Below, in pieces: positions 1 through 5,393 of a stretch of DNA of 5,857 nt. The position numbers and the translations under genes are program-made. Source of the stretch: an uncultured Burkholderiales bacterium. Its GTDB lineage: Bacteria; Pseudomonadota; Gammaproteobacteria; Burkholderiales; Burkholderiaceae_E. Within the stretch, counting starts at the first letter, position 1. Each line of letters starts with the position of its first letter. Under the pieces are notes generated by a model. That model saw nothing but the letters and a program-made list of their open reading frames with translations. It was not told where the DNA came from and searched no databases. The DNA lies in contig CAIKZV010000265.1 in assembly GCA_903831925.1 (NCBI GenBank), forward strand, positions 1-5,857, in the 5' to 3' direction.

Positions 1-529
1 TCTGCAGACCTATCCGCATCAATATTCGGGCGGCATGCGTCAGCGCACCATGATCGCGATGGCGCTGGCCTGCCAGCCTAAACTCATCGTGGCCGATGAG
101 CCGACCACCGCGCTCGACGTGACGGTCCAGGCGCAGATCCTCGATCTGCTCAAGGAGCTCACCCGCGAGACCGGCGCGGCGCTCATCCTCATCACCCATG
201 ACCTCGGTGTCGTGGCCCGCTATGCCGATGCGGTCGCGGTGATGTACGGCGGTCGAATCGTTGAACAGGCCAAGGCTGAAACGCTCTATGCCAAGCCGCG
301 CCACCCCTATACCCAGGGCCTGCTCGCGGCGATTCCCAGGCTCGATGGGCCGGCCGGGCATCGCCTGGTGCCGATTGCCGGTCAGCCTCCCGACCTCGCA
401 AGGCTGCCGCCCGGCTGCGCCTTTGCGCCGCGCTGCACGAAAGCCGACGCGCGTTGTGCCACCGAACGGCCGGTGCTTCGCGAAGTCGCCCCCCTTCACT
501 TCAATGCCTGCCATCACGATGTCGACTGA
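1..529 (+). CDS. Peptide/nickel-type ABC transporter ATP-binding protein, DppD/OppD-like (5' part outside window)
   Basis: This is the C-terminal 175 residues of an ATPase that powers import of di- or oligopeptides (or related solutes) through an inner-membrane ABC permease. The reading frame is open from base 2, so the gene begins upstream; Walker A and the Q-loop are missing from the window. Visible are the ABC signature SGGMRQR (26-46), Walker B LIVADEP with the D-E pair at 95-100, the D-loop SALD-equivalent TALD, and the switch histidine in ITHDLGV (197-199). The HPYTQGLLAAIP motif and a four-cysteine tail (GCAFAPRC, then C, then ACHHD) are typical of the C-terminal oligopeptide/dipeptide transporter domain. 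The M in SGGMRQR is usual for the DppD/OppD partner. It overlaps the next gene by 11 bases, which fits a DppD-DppF pair. The substrate cannot be told from this subunit; nickel, glutathione or other peptide-class importers look alike. Confidence 0.93.
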   Translation, partial: LQTYPHQYSGGMRQRTMIAMALACQPKLIVADEPTTALDVTVQAQILDLLKELTRETGAALILITHDLGVVARYADAVAVMYGGRIVEQAKAETLYAKPRHPYTQGLLAAIPRLDGPAGHRLVPIAGQPPDLARLPPGCAFAPRCTKADARCATERPVLREVAPLHFNACHHDVD

Positions 530-1571
530 ATCCGTGCAGGGCGCAAGCGAACTGCTGCGCGTCGAAGACCTGCGAGTGCATTTCCCGCTGCGCGGCACAG
601 GCCTGCTGGGGCGCTCGCCCGGCGTGGTCAAGGCGGTCGACGGTGTGTCGTTTTCGCTGGCGGCAGGTCAGACCCTCGGGCTGGTCGGCGAGTCGGGCTG
701 CGGCAAGAGCACCACCGGCCTTGCGGTGCTGCGCATGCAGCCGGTGACCAGCGGCAAGATCGTTTTCGAAGGCGACGACATCACCCGCCAGCAGGCCCGC
801 ACCGGTACTTTCCGGCGGCGCATGCAGATGGTCTATCAGGATCCCTACGGTTCGCTCAATCCGCGCATGCGGGTGAGCGACCTGATCGGCGAGCCGCTGC
901 AGGTGCACGGCATGGCCGGCAATCGCGGCGAATACGATGACCGGATCGCCGGCCTGCTTAAAACCGTCGGGCTGCTGCCCGATATGGCCGATCGTTATGC
1001 GCACGAGTTTTCGGGCGGTCAGCGTCAGCGTATCGGTATTGCCCGGGCGCTGGCACTCGAGCCCAGCCTGATCATCTGCGACGAGCCGGTCTCGGCGCTC
1101 GATGTGTCGATCCAGGCGCAGGTGGTCAATGTGCTGATGGACCTGCAGCAGCGCCTGGGTCTCGCGTATCTCTTCATCGCTCACGATCTGGCGGTGGTGC
1201 GCCACCTCAGCCATCGGGTGGCGGTGATGTCCCTCGGGCGCATCGTCGAGATCGCGCCGCGAGACGACCTCTATCGCGAGCCGCTGCATCCCTATACCCA
1301 GGCGCTGCTGTCGGCGGTGCCGGTGGCCGATCCGTCGGTCGAGGCGCAGCGCCAGCGCGTCGTGGTGCAGGGCGAGGTGCCGAGCGCGGTCAAGCCGCCG
1401 TCGGGCTGTCGCTTTCATACCCGCTGCCCGCATGCGCTTGAGCGCTGCAAGGTCGATGACCCGCCCCTGCAGGATCTCGGTGGCGGTCGCTCGGTGGCCT
1501 GCCATCTTTACGATTCGGCCTCGAGCGCGTCGTCGGGGGTTCGGGCGATTCCGATTGCCAGGGCGGCTTGA
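519..1571 (+). CDS. Peptide/nickel-type ABC transporter ATP-binding protein, DppF/OppF-like
   Basis: This is a complete 350-residue ATPase, the usual length for DppF/OppF, expected to pair with the preceding ATPase on the cytoplasmic face of a peptide-class importer. From the chosen start, Walker A GESGCGKST is at residues 57-65, the Q-loop glutamine in VYQDPYGSLNPRM at 107, the signature SGGQRQR from 165, the Walker B D-E at 188-189, and the switch histidine (AHDLAVV) at 222. The HPYTQALLSAVP motif and four cysteines (297, 303, 310, 328) form the family C-terminal domain. I chose ATG 519 because it opens directly before conserved sequence (LLRVEDLRVHFPL) and overlaps the upstream stop by 11 bases. 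ATG 504 in the same frame, adding MPAIT, is equally possible. Neither has a convincing Shine-Dalgarno, so translation is probably coupled. The frame stays open back to 261, but that part lies inside the upstream gene and is not homologous sequence. Confidence 0.93.
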   Translation: MSTESVQGASELLRVEDLRVHFPLRGTGLLGRSPGVVKAVDGVSFSLAAGQTLGLVGESGCGKSTTGLAVLRMQPVTSGKIVFEGDDITRQQARTGTFRRRMQMVYQDPYGSLNPRMRVSDLIGEPLQVHGMAGNRGEYDDRIAGLLKTVGLLPDMADRYAHEFSGGQRQRIGIARALALEPSLIICDEPVSALDVSIQAQVVNVLMDLQQRLGLAYLFIAHDLAVVRHLSHRVAVMSLGRIVEIAPRDDLYREPLHPYTQALLSAVPVADPSVEAQRQRVVVQGEVPSAVKPPSGCRFHTRCPHALERCKVDDPPLQDLGGGRSVACHLYDSASSASSGVRAIPIARAA

Positions 1572-1580
1572 TTCAGGGCA

Positions 1581-1610
1581 TTGATACGGACTAAACTAAG
1601 CTGGTTTAGT
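1581..1610 (+). promoter_or_regulatory. Candidate sigma70-type promoter of the toxin-antitoxin pair
   Basis: TTGATA (1581-1586) matches the -35 consensus at five of six bases. TTTAGT (1605-1610) matches the -10 consensus at four of six, with an 18-base spacer. The segment is visibly AT-richer than its surroundings. Transcription would begin near 1617, leaving a leader of only about 11 bases before ATG 1628. This is a visual match, not a scored prediction. Confidence 0.4.
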
Positions 1611-1611
1611 T
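1591..1611. promoter_or_regulatory. Overlapping inverted repeats, probable antitoxin operator
   Basis: Two nested palindromes share this site. CTAAAC (1591-1596) pairs with GTTTAG (1604-1609), and AACTAA (1594-1599) pairs with TTAGTT (1606-1611). Small palindromes over the -10 region are the classical binding sites by which Phd/YefM antitoxins and their toxin complexes repress their own promoters. That function is inferred from position and symmetry. There is no T-run and the arms are AT-rich, so it does not look like a terminator for the upstream transporter operon. Confidence 0.5.
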
Positions 1612-1627
1612 CATATCGGTCGCCGGC

Positions 1628-1879
1628 ATGCGTACGGTCAATATCCACGAAGCAAAAACCCATCTGTCGCGACTGATCGAGCTGGCGGTCGCAGGCGAGC
1701 CATTCATCATCGCCAAGGCCGGCAAGCCGCTTGTCAGGGTCGCAGCGCTCGAGGCGCCGACGGCTCCCAGGATGCAAAGGCTGGGTTTCCTGCGCGACCA
1801 GATCACAGTGCCCGACGATTTCGATGAGATGGGCGCGGCGGATATCGAGGCGCTCTTCGGTGCTCAGAAGCAGCCGTGA
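1628..1879 (+). CDS. Type II antitoxin, Phd/YefM family
   Basis: This is an 83-residue antitoxin, the normal size for Phd/YefM proteins paired with PIN toxins. The N-terminal half (MRTVNIHEAKTHLSRLIE, then GEPFIIAKAGKPLVRV) is the conserved Phd fold that dimerises and binds the operator DNA. The C-terminal part (LGFLRDQITVPDDFDEM through ADIEALFG, about residues 52-78) matches the toxin-wrapping tail common in partners of PIN toxins. It should neutralise the downstream toxin and autorepress the promoter through the palindromes at 1591-1611. ATG 1628 is chosen because the conserved family sequence begins there. No clear Shine-Dalgarno precedes it, which with the short predicted leader suggests weak or leaderless-like initiation. 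The stop overlaps the toxin start by 4 bases (GTGA). The name vapB is often applied to such partners, but the fold is Phd rather than the AbrB or Arc types. Confidence 0.92.
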   Translation: MRTVNIHEAKTHLSRLIELAVAGEPFIIAKAGKPLVRVAALEAPTAPRMQRLGFLRDQITVPDDFDEMGAADIEALFGAQKQP

Positions 1880-2262
1880 AGCTGCTGCTGGACACACATC
1901 TGCTGCTGTGGGCTGCGGCTCATCCTGAACGCCTCTCGGCGCAGGCGCGCGAGTTGATCGCGGCGCCCGATAACGAACTGGTTTTCAGCGCGGCGAGCCT
2001 CTGGGAGATCGCGATCAAGCGCGGGCTCGGGCGCAGCGACTTTCAGCTCGATCCGCGCTTTTTGCGTCGAGGCCTGATCGACAACGGCTATATCGAACTG
2101 CCGATCACCGGTGAGCATGCGCTGGCGATCAATGAGCTGGCGCCTCTGCACAAGGACCCCTTCGACCGGATGCTGATTGCGCAGGCCCTGAGCGAAGGCA
2201 TCACGCTGCTCACCGCCGATGCGGCGGTGGCGCAGTATTCCGGACCGATCCGCAGGGTCTGA
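1876..2262 (+). CDS. vapC: Type II toxin, PIN-domain ribonuclease (VapC-like)
   Basis: This is a 128-residue PIN-domain protein, expected to be a Mg2+-dependent endoribonuclease that blocks translation when it is not held by its antitoxin. The acidic active-site residues are all visible: D6 in LLLDTHLLLW, E44 in SLWEIAIK, D94/D97 in HKDPFDRMLIAQA, and D115 in LLTAD. So it looks catalytically intact. The LDTHxLLW start and the DPFDRMLIAQA block place it in the PIN subgroup that commonly pairs with Phd-type antitoxins (Sll0205-like). The start is GTG 1876, whose GTGA overlaps the antitoxin stop; only a weak purine stretch (AGAAG, 1866-1870) precedes it. Translational coupling would therefore keep toxin synthesis dependent on antitoxin translation. 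The RNA target cannot be predicted from the sequence. Confidence 0.92.
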   Translation: MKLLLDTHLLLWAAAHPERLSAQARELIAAPDNELVFSAASLWEIAIKRGLGRSDFQLDPRFLRRGLIDNGYIELPITGEHALAINELAPLHKDPFDRMLIAQALSEGITLLTADAAVAQYSGPIRRV

Positions 2263-2290
2263 GACCGCCGCGCGCGCCTGTCAACACTTC

Positions 2291-2295
2291 AAAGG
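2291..2295 (+). promoter_or_regulatory. Shine-Dalgarno of the hotdog thioesterase gene
   Basis: AAAGG lies 7 bases before ATG 2303. It decides the start, because the same frame is open back to 2219 inside the toxin gene with no comparable ribosome site. Confidence 0.6.
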
Positions 2296-2302
2296 CCAAA
2301 CC

Positions 2303-2737
2303 ATGACGACCCCCGACACTCCCCCAGTCGGCTACGTGCCGCACGACCGCCACAGTCCGATGACCGCCCCCTGGGAGCCGATCTATGCCCGGCGCACCGA
2401 CACTGCCCTGCAGCTTGCGGTGCAGATCCGCGAGCCGCATTGCAATGCCAGGGGCCTGGCGCATGGCGTGCTGATCACCGCGCTGGCCGACAATGCCATG
2501 GGGCTGTCGGCTCGCATCGTCGCGCAGGCGGCACGTCCGGCCGATGGCGAGCGTCATGCCGGCGCGCTCACCGTGTCGTTGTCGATCGATTTCGTGGACA
2601 TTGCCCGGCCAGGCGATTGGCTCGAAGTGCTGCCCACGGTGGTGAGGGCCGGCAAGACCCTGTCGTTTGTCGAGTCACGCATCGTGGTCGGCGACCGGAC
2701 GATCGCTCGCGCCAACGCGACCTTCCGGATGGCCTGA
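2303..2737 (+). CDS. PaaI-type hotdog-fold thioesterase
   Basis: This is a 144-residue single hotdog-domain protein, of usual length for the PaaI/YbgC-like acyl-CoA thioesterase group; these are cytoplasmic enzymes that hydrolyse acyl- or aryl-CoA thioesters. The diagnostic block is N48-x2-G51-x2-H54-G55 followed by the helix VLITALADNAMG. D63 sits where the catalytic aspartate of PaaI enzymes lies. The family's usual HGG is HGV here, which is a tolerated variant. The second half (LTVSLSIDFVDIARPGDWLEV, then TLSFVESRIVVGDRTIARANATFRM) matches the sheet strands of the fold. The start ATG 2303 is supported by AAAGG upstream. The gene follows the toxin by 40 bases and precedes the helicase by 24. 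Neighbours give no substrate clue, since no phenylacetate or fatty-acid genes are present. A non-catalytic hotdog protein is possible but less likely. Confidence 0.87.
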   Translation: MTTPDTPPVGYVPHDRHSPMTAPWEPIYARRTDTALQLAVQIREPHCNARGLAHGVLITALADNAMGLSARIVAQAARPADGERHAGALTVSLSIDFVDIARPGDWLEVLPTVVRAGKTLSFVESRIVVGDRTIARANATFRMA

Positions 2738-2750
2738 TCGAGTCGGGGCT

Positions 2751-2754
2751 AGGA
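2751..2754 (+). promoter_or_regulatory. Shine-Dalgarno of the helicase gene
   Basis: AGGA lies 7 bases before ATG 2762 and supports that codon as the start, even though the first 50 or so residues are poorly conserved in composition. The next in-frame Met is residue 124, beyond the ATP-binding motif, so it cannot be the start. Confidence 0.55.
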
Positions 2755-2761
2755 TGGCGAG

Positions 2762-5356
2762 ATGCCGTCCTTCCCCAAGCCCCGTCCCTTGCCGCGCCGC
2801 GCCGCGCCGGCGAACGGCTTGGCGGGTGCTGACGGTGGAGTCGACGCGGGCGCAGCAATAGAAGGTGCCGCGCGCGTTGACCCGAATGAACCGGCCGGCC
2901 TCGCACCGACCGACATCGCCGGCTGGTTCGAGCGCCGCGGCTGGCAATCCTTCCCCTTCCAGAACGAGGTCTGGGAGGCGGTCGCGGCCGGTGAGTCGGG
3001 CCTGCTGCATGCCACCACCGGATCGGGCAAGACCTTTGCTGTGTGGTTCGCCGCGCTGGCTCAGGTGCTGGCGCAGGCGCCGACCTCATCCTGGCGCACC
3101 CCGGGTCTGAAGCTGCTCTGGATCACTCCGATGCGAGCACTGGCTTCCGACACGACCCGCGCCCTGGCTGAGCCGCTCGCGGAACTTGGCATCGACTGGC
3201 GCGTCGGTCTGCGCACCGGCGATACCCCGGCCGCCGAGCGCGCCCGCCAGGACAAGCGCTTGCCGCAGGCGCTGGTGACCACCCCGGAGAGCCTGTCGCT
3301 GATGCTGTCGAAGGCCGATGCACCCGAGCGGCTGTCGGGCGTCGCCATGGTGGTGATCGACGAATGGCACGAGCTGATCGCCAACAAGCGTGGCGTGCAG
3401 GTCCAGCTGGCGCTGGCCCGACTGCGGGCCTTCAATCCGGGGCTGATCGTCTGGGGTCTGTCGGCCACGCTCGGCAATCTCGAGCAGGCGATGGACGTAC
3501 TGCTGGCCCATGGCGGGGGTCGGCTGGTGCAGGGCCGCCAGCCCAAGACCCTGCTGGTCGATACCCTGCTGCCCGAGTCGACCGAACGCTTCCCGTGGGG
3601 TGGCCACCTTGGCACCCGGATGCTGGCGCCGGTGGTCGCCGAGATCGAGTCGAGTGCGAGTTCGCTGGTCTTTACCAACACCCGATCGCAGGCAGAGCTC
3701 TGGTATCAGGCGCTGCTCGAGGCCCGACCCGACTGGGCCGGCCTGATCGCCCTGCATCACGGCTCGCTCGATGCCTCGGTGCGGGCCTGGGTCGAGGCCG
3801 GCTTGAAGGCGGGGCGTCTGAAGGCGGTGGTCTGCACCTCGAGCCTCGACCTTGGTGTGGACTTCTCGCCGGTCGAGCGGGTGCTGCAGGTCGGCAGCGC
3901 CAAGGGGGTTGCCAGGCTGCTGCAGCGGGCCGGCCGCTCCGGGCATTCGCCGGGGCGGGCCTCGCGGGTGACGCTGGTGCCGACCCATGCGCTCGAGCTG
4001 ATCGAAGGCGCGGCCGCACGCGATGCAGTGGCCGCCCGCCGCATCGAGCCGCGCGACTCGCCGCGCAAGCCGCTCGACGTGCTGGTCCAGCATCTGGTGA
4101 CGATTGCTGCCGGCACCGGCTTTGTGCCCGAGGCTTTGCTGGCCGAGGTCCGCAGCTGCCACGCCTATCGCGAGCTCACCGATGCCGAATGGGCCTGGTC
4201 GCTCGATTTCGTGACCCGAGGCGGTCAGTCGCTGATTGCCTATCCGGAATACCGTCGGGTGGTGCCCGATGAGATGGGTGTGCTGCGGGTCCCCGATCGC
4301 AGCATTGCGCGCCGTCACCGGATGTCGATCGGCACGATCGTGGCCGACGCCTCGATGATCGTGAAGATGATGAATGGCAGCACGGTCGGCACGGTCGAGG
4401 AGAGCTTCATTGCCCGTCTGAAACGCGGTGACTGTTTTCTCTTTGCCGGGCGTCTGCTCGAGCTGGTCCGCATCAATGACATGACCGCCTATGTGAAGCG
4501 CGCCACCGGCCGGCGCGCCGCGGTGCCGCGCTGGAACGGCGGCAAGATGCCGCTGTCGTCCGAGATGGCCGATGCGGTGCTGGCGCGTCTCGAGCAGGCC
4601 GGTGCCGGTGTGTTCGAGGGCCCCGAGATGCAGATGGCCGAGCCGCTGTTGCGTCTGCAGCAGGCCTGGTCGCGCCTGCCCGATACCGGCACCCTGCTGG
4701 TCGAGCACCTGCATTCGCGCGAGGGCCATCATCTCTTTGTCTATCCCTTTGCCGGGCGCAATGTGCATCTCGGGCTGGCGGCGCTGCTGGCCTGGCGGGT
4801 GTCGCACAAGGCCGCGGCGAGCTTCTCAGTAGCGGTCAACGACTATGGCCTGGAGCTGCTCGCACCCGATCCGATTGACTGGCGCGGGCTGCGCGACGGC
4901 ACGCTCCTTGCCGAAGGCGATCTGCTGGCTGATGTGCTGGAAAGTCTCAATTCGGGCGAGCTGGCGCTGCGCCGCTTTCGGGAGATTGCGCGGGTCTCGG
5001 GGCTGATCTTTCACGGATTTCCGGGCGCGCCGAAACGTTCACGCCAATTGCAGGCCTCGGCCGGACTGTTCTATCAGGTATTTCGCGATTACGACCCGGG
5101 CAGCCTGCTGCTTGCGCAGGCTGCCACCGAGGTGCTGGAGCAGGAACTCGAGATTGCCCGGCTGCGCGAGACGCTTGCCCGCCTGCGTGCGCGAACGCTG
5201 GTTGAGGTCGAGCTCGAACGTCCCGGACCTTTTGCGTTTCCGCTGCTGATCGAGCGGCTGCGCGAGCAGGTCACCACCGAAAAGCTGGCCGACCGGGTCG
5301 CGCGCATGGTGCGTGAACTCGAAGCCGCCGCCGGCGGGCCGCTGCACGAGCGCTGA
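2762..5356 (+). CDS. Lhr-Core-type DEXH helicase ('ligase-associated DNA damage response' helicase)
   Basis: This is an 864-residue superfamily 2 helicase. Characterised bacterial Lhr-Core enzymes are DNA-dependent ATPases that translocate 3'-5' on single-stranded DNA and unwind duplexes, and they act in DNA repair. Motif I ATTGSGKT is at residues 84-91, motif II DEWH at 200-203, motif III SAT at 234-236, motif IV region LVFTNTRSQAE near 302-312, motif V CTSSLDLGVDF near 358-368, and motif VI QRAGRSGH at 388-395. A winged-helix and Lhr C-terminal core follow. The block HGFPGAPKRSRQLQASAGLFYQVFRDYDP (about 751-779) and a Leu/Glu-rich C-terminal helix are typical of the ligase-associated subgroup. 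The size fits this subgroup and not the roughly 1500-residue long Lhr. Residues 1-50 are an Ala/Pro/Arg-rich, probably disordered extension. The gene ends in two consecutive in-frame stops (TGA TAG, 5354-5359). No exonuclease, ATP-dependent ligase or metallophosphoesterase partner lies next to it here. Confidence 0.92.
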   Translation: MPSFPKPRPLPRRAAPANGLAGADGGVDAGAAIEGAARVDPNEPAGLAPTDIAGWFERRGWQSFPFQNEVWEAVAAGESGLLHATTGSGKTFAVWFAALAQVLAQAPTSSWRTPGLKLLWITPMRALASDTTRALAEPLAELGIDWRVGLRTGDTPAAERARQDKRLPQALVTTPESLSLMLSKADAPERLSGVAMVVIDEWHELIANKRGVQVQLALARLRAFNPGLIVWGLSATLGNLEQAMDVLLAHGGGRLVQGRQPKTLLVDTLLPESTERFPWGGHLGTRMLAPVVAEIESSASSLVFTNTRSQAELWYQALLEARPDWAGLIALHHGSLDASVRAWVEAGLKAGRLKAVVCTSSLDLGVDFSPVERVLQVGSAKGVARLLQRAGRSGHSPGRASRVTLVPTHALELIEGAAARDAVAARRIEPRDSPRKPLDVLVQHLVTIAAGTGFVPEALLAEVRSCHAYRELTDAEWAWSLDFVTRGGQSLIAYPEYRRVVPDEMGVLRVPDRSIARRHRMSIGTIVADASMIVKMMNGSTVGTVEESFIARLKRGDCFLFAGRLLELVRINDMTAYVKRATGRRAAVPRWNGGKMPLSSEMADAVLARLEQAGAGVFEGPEMQMAEPLLRLQQAWSRLPDTGTLLVEHLHSREGHHLFVYPFAGRNVHLGLAALLAWRVSHKAAASFSVAVNDYGLELLAPDPIDWRGLRDGTLLAEGDLLADVLESLNSGELALRRFREIARVSGLIFHGFPGAPKRSRQLQASAGLFYQVFRDYDPGSLLLAQAATEVLEQELEIARLRETLARLRARTLVEVELERPGPFAFPLLIERLREQVTTEKLADRVARMVRELEAAAGGPLHER
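2791..2810 (+). repeat. Short GCCGC tandem repeat inside the helicase start region
   Basis: Three perfect copies of the pentamer GCCGC, followed by GCCGG, encode part of PRRAAPA at residues 11-17 of the helicase. Gain or loss of one unit would shift the frame 10 codons after the start. The tract is short, and high-GC coding for Arg/Ala/Pro may explain it fully. Confidence 0.5.
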
Positions 5357-5379
5357 TAGACTCGATCGGATCACGACAC

Positions 5380-5384
5380 AGGAG
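5380..5384 (+). promoter_or_regulatory. Shine-Dalgarno of the dehalogenase-like gene
   Basis: AGGAG lies 9 bases before ATG 5394 and is the strongest ribosome-binding site in the window. It fixes the start of the last gene and suggests good translation. Confidence 0.7.
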
Positions 5385-5393
5385 ACTTCGATC

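Noticed and set aside
261..518. Extended N-terminus of the second ATPase upstream of 504
   Set aside because: The frame is open, but it lies within the upstream ATPase gene and would add about 80 residues that do not belong to the family.
501..1505. A 334-codon open frame on the minus strand inside the second ATPase gene
   Set aside because: It is the antisense shadow of a well-supported ABC ATPase; the translation shows His/Arg-rich low-complexity sequence and no family motif.
1591..1611. Inverted repeat as a rho-independent terminator of the transporter operon
   Set aside because: The arms are only six bases, AT-rich, and not followed by a run of T. Their position over the candidate -10 element fits an operator better.
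3364..4272. A 302-codon open frame on the plus strand in another frame of the helicase
   Set aside because: It is Ala/Gly/Arg-rich, has no motif, and is entirely contained in the helicase gene.
3086..4807. A 573-codon open frame on the minus strand inside the helicase gene
   Set aside because: It lies wholly opposite a gene with complete helicase motifs. Its translation is rich in His, Arg, Gln and Gly without any recognisable domain, which is the usual product of reading GC-rich coding DNA backwards.
5357..5393. Possible terminator or promoter between the helicase and the dehalogenase-like gene
   Set aside because: The 37-base gap shows only GATC-type short symmetry and the Shine-Dalgarno; no stem with a T-run and no convincing -35/-10 pair can be seen.
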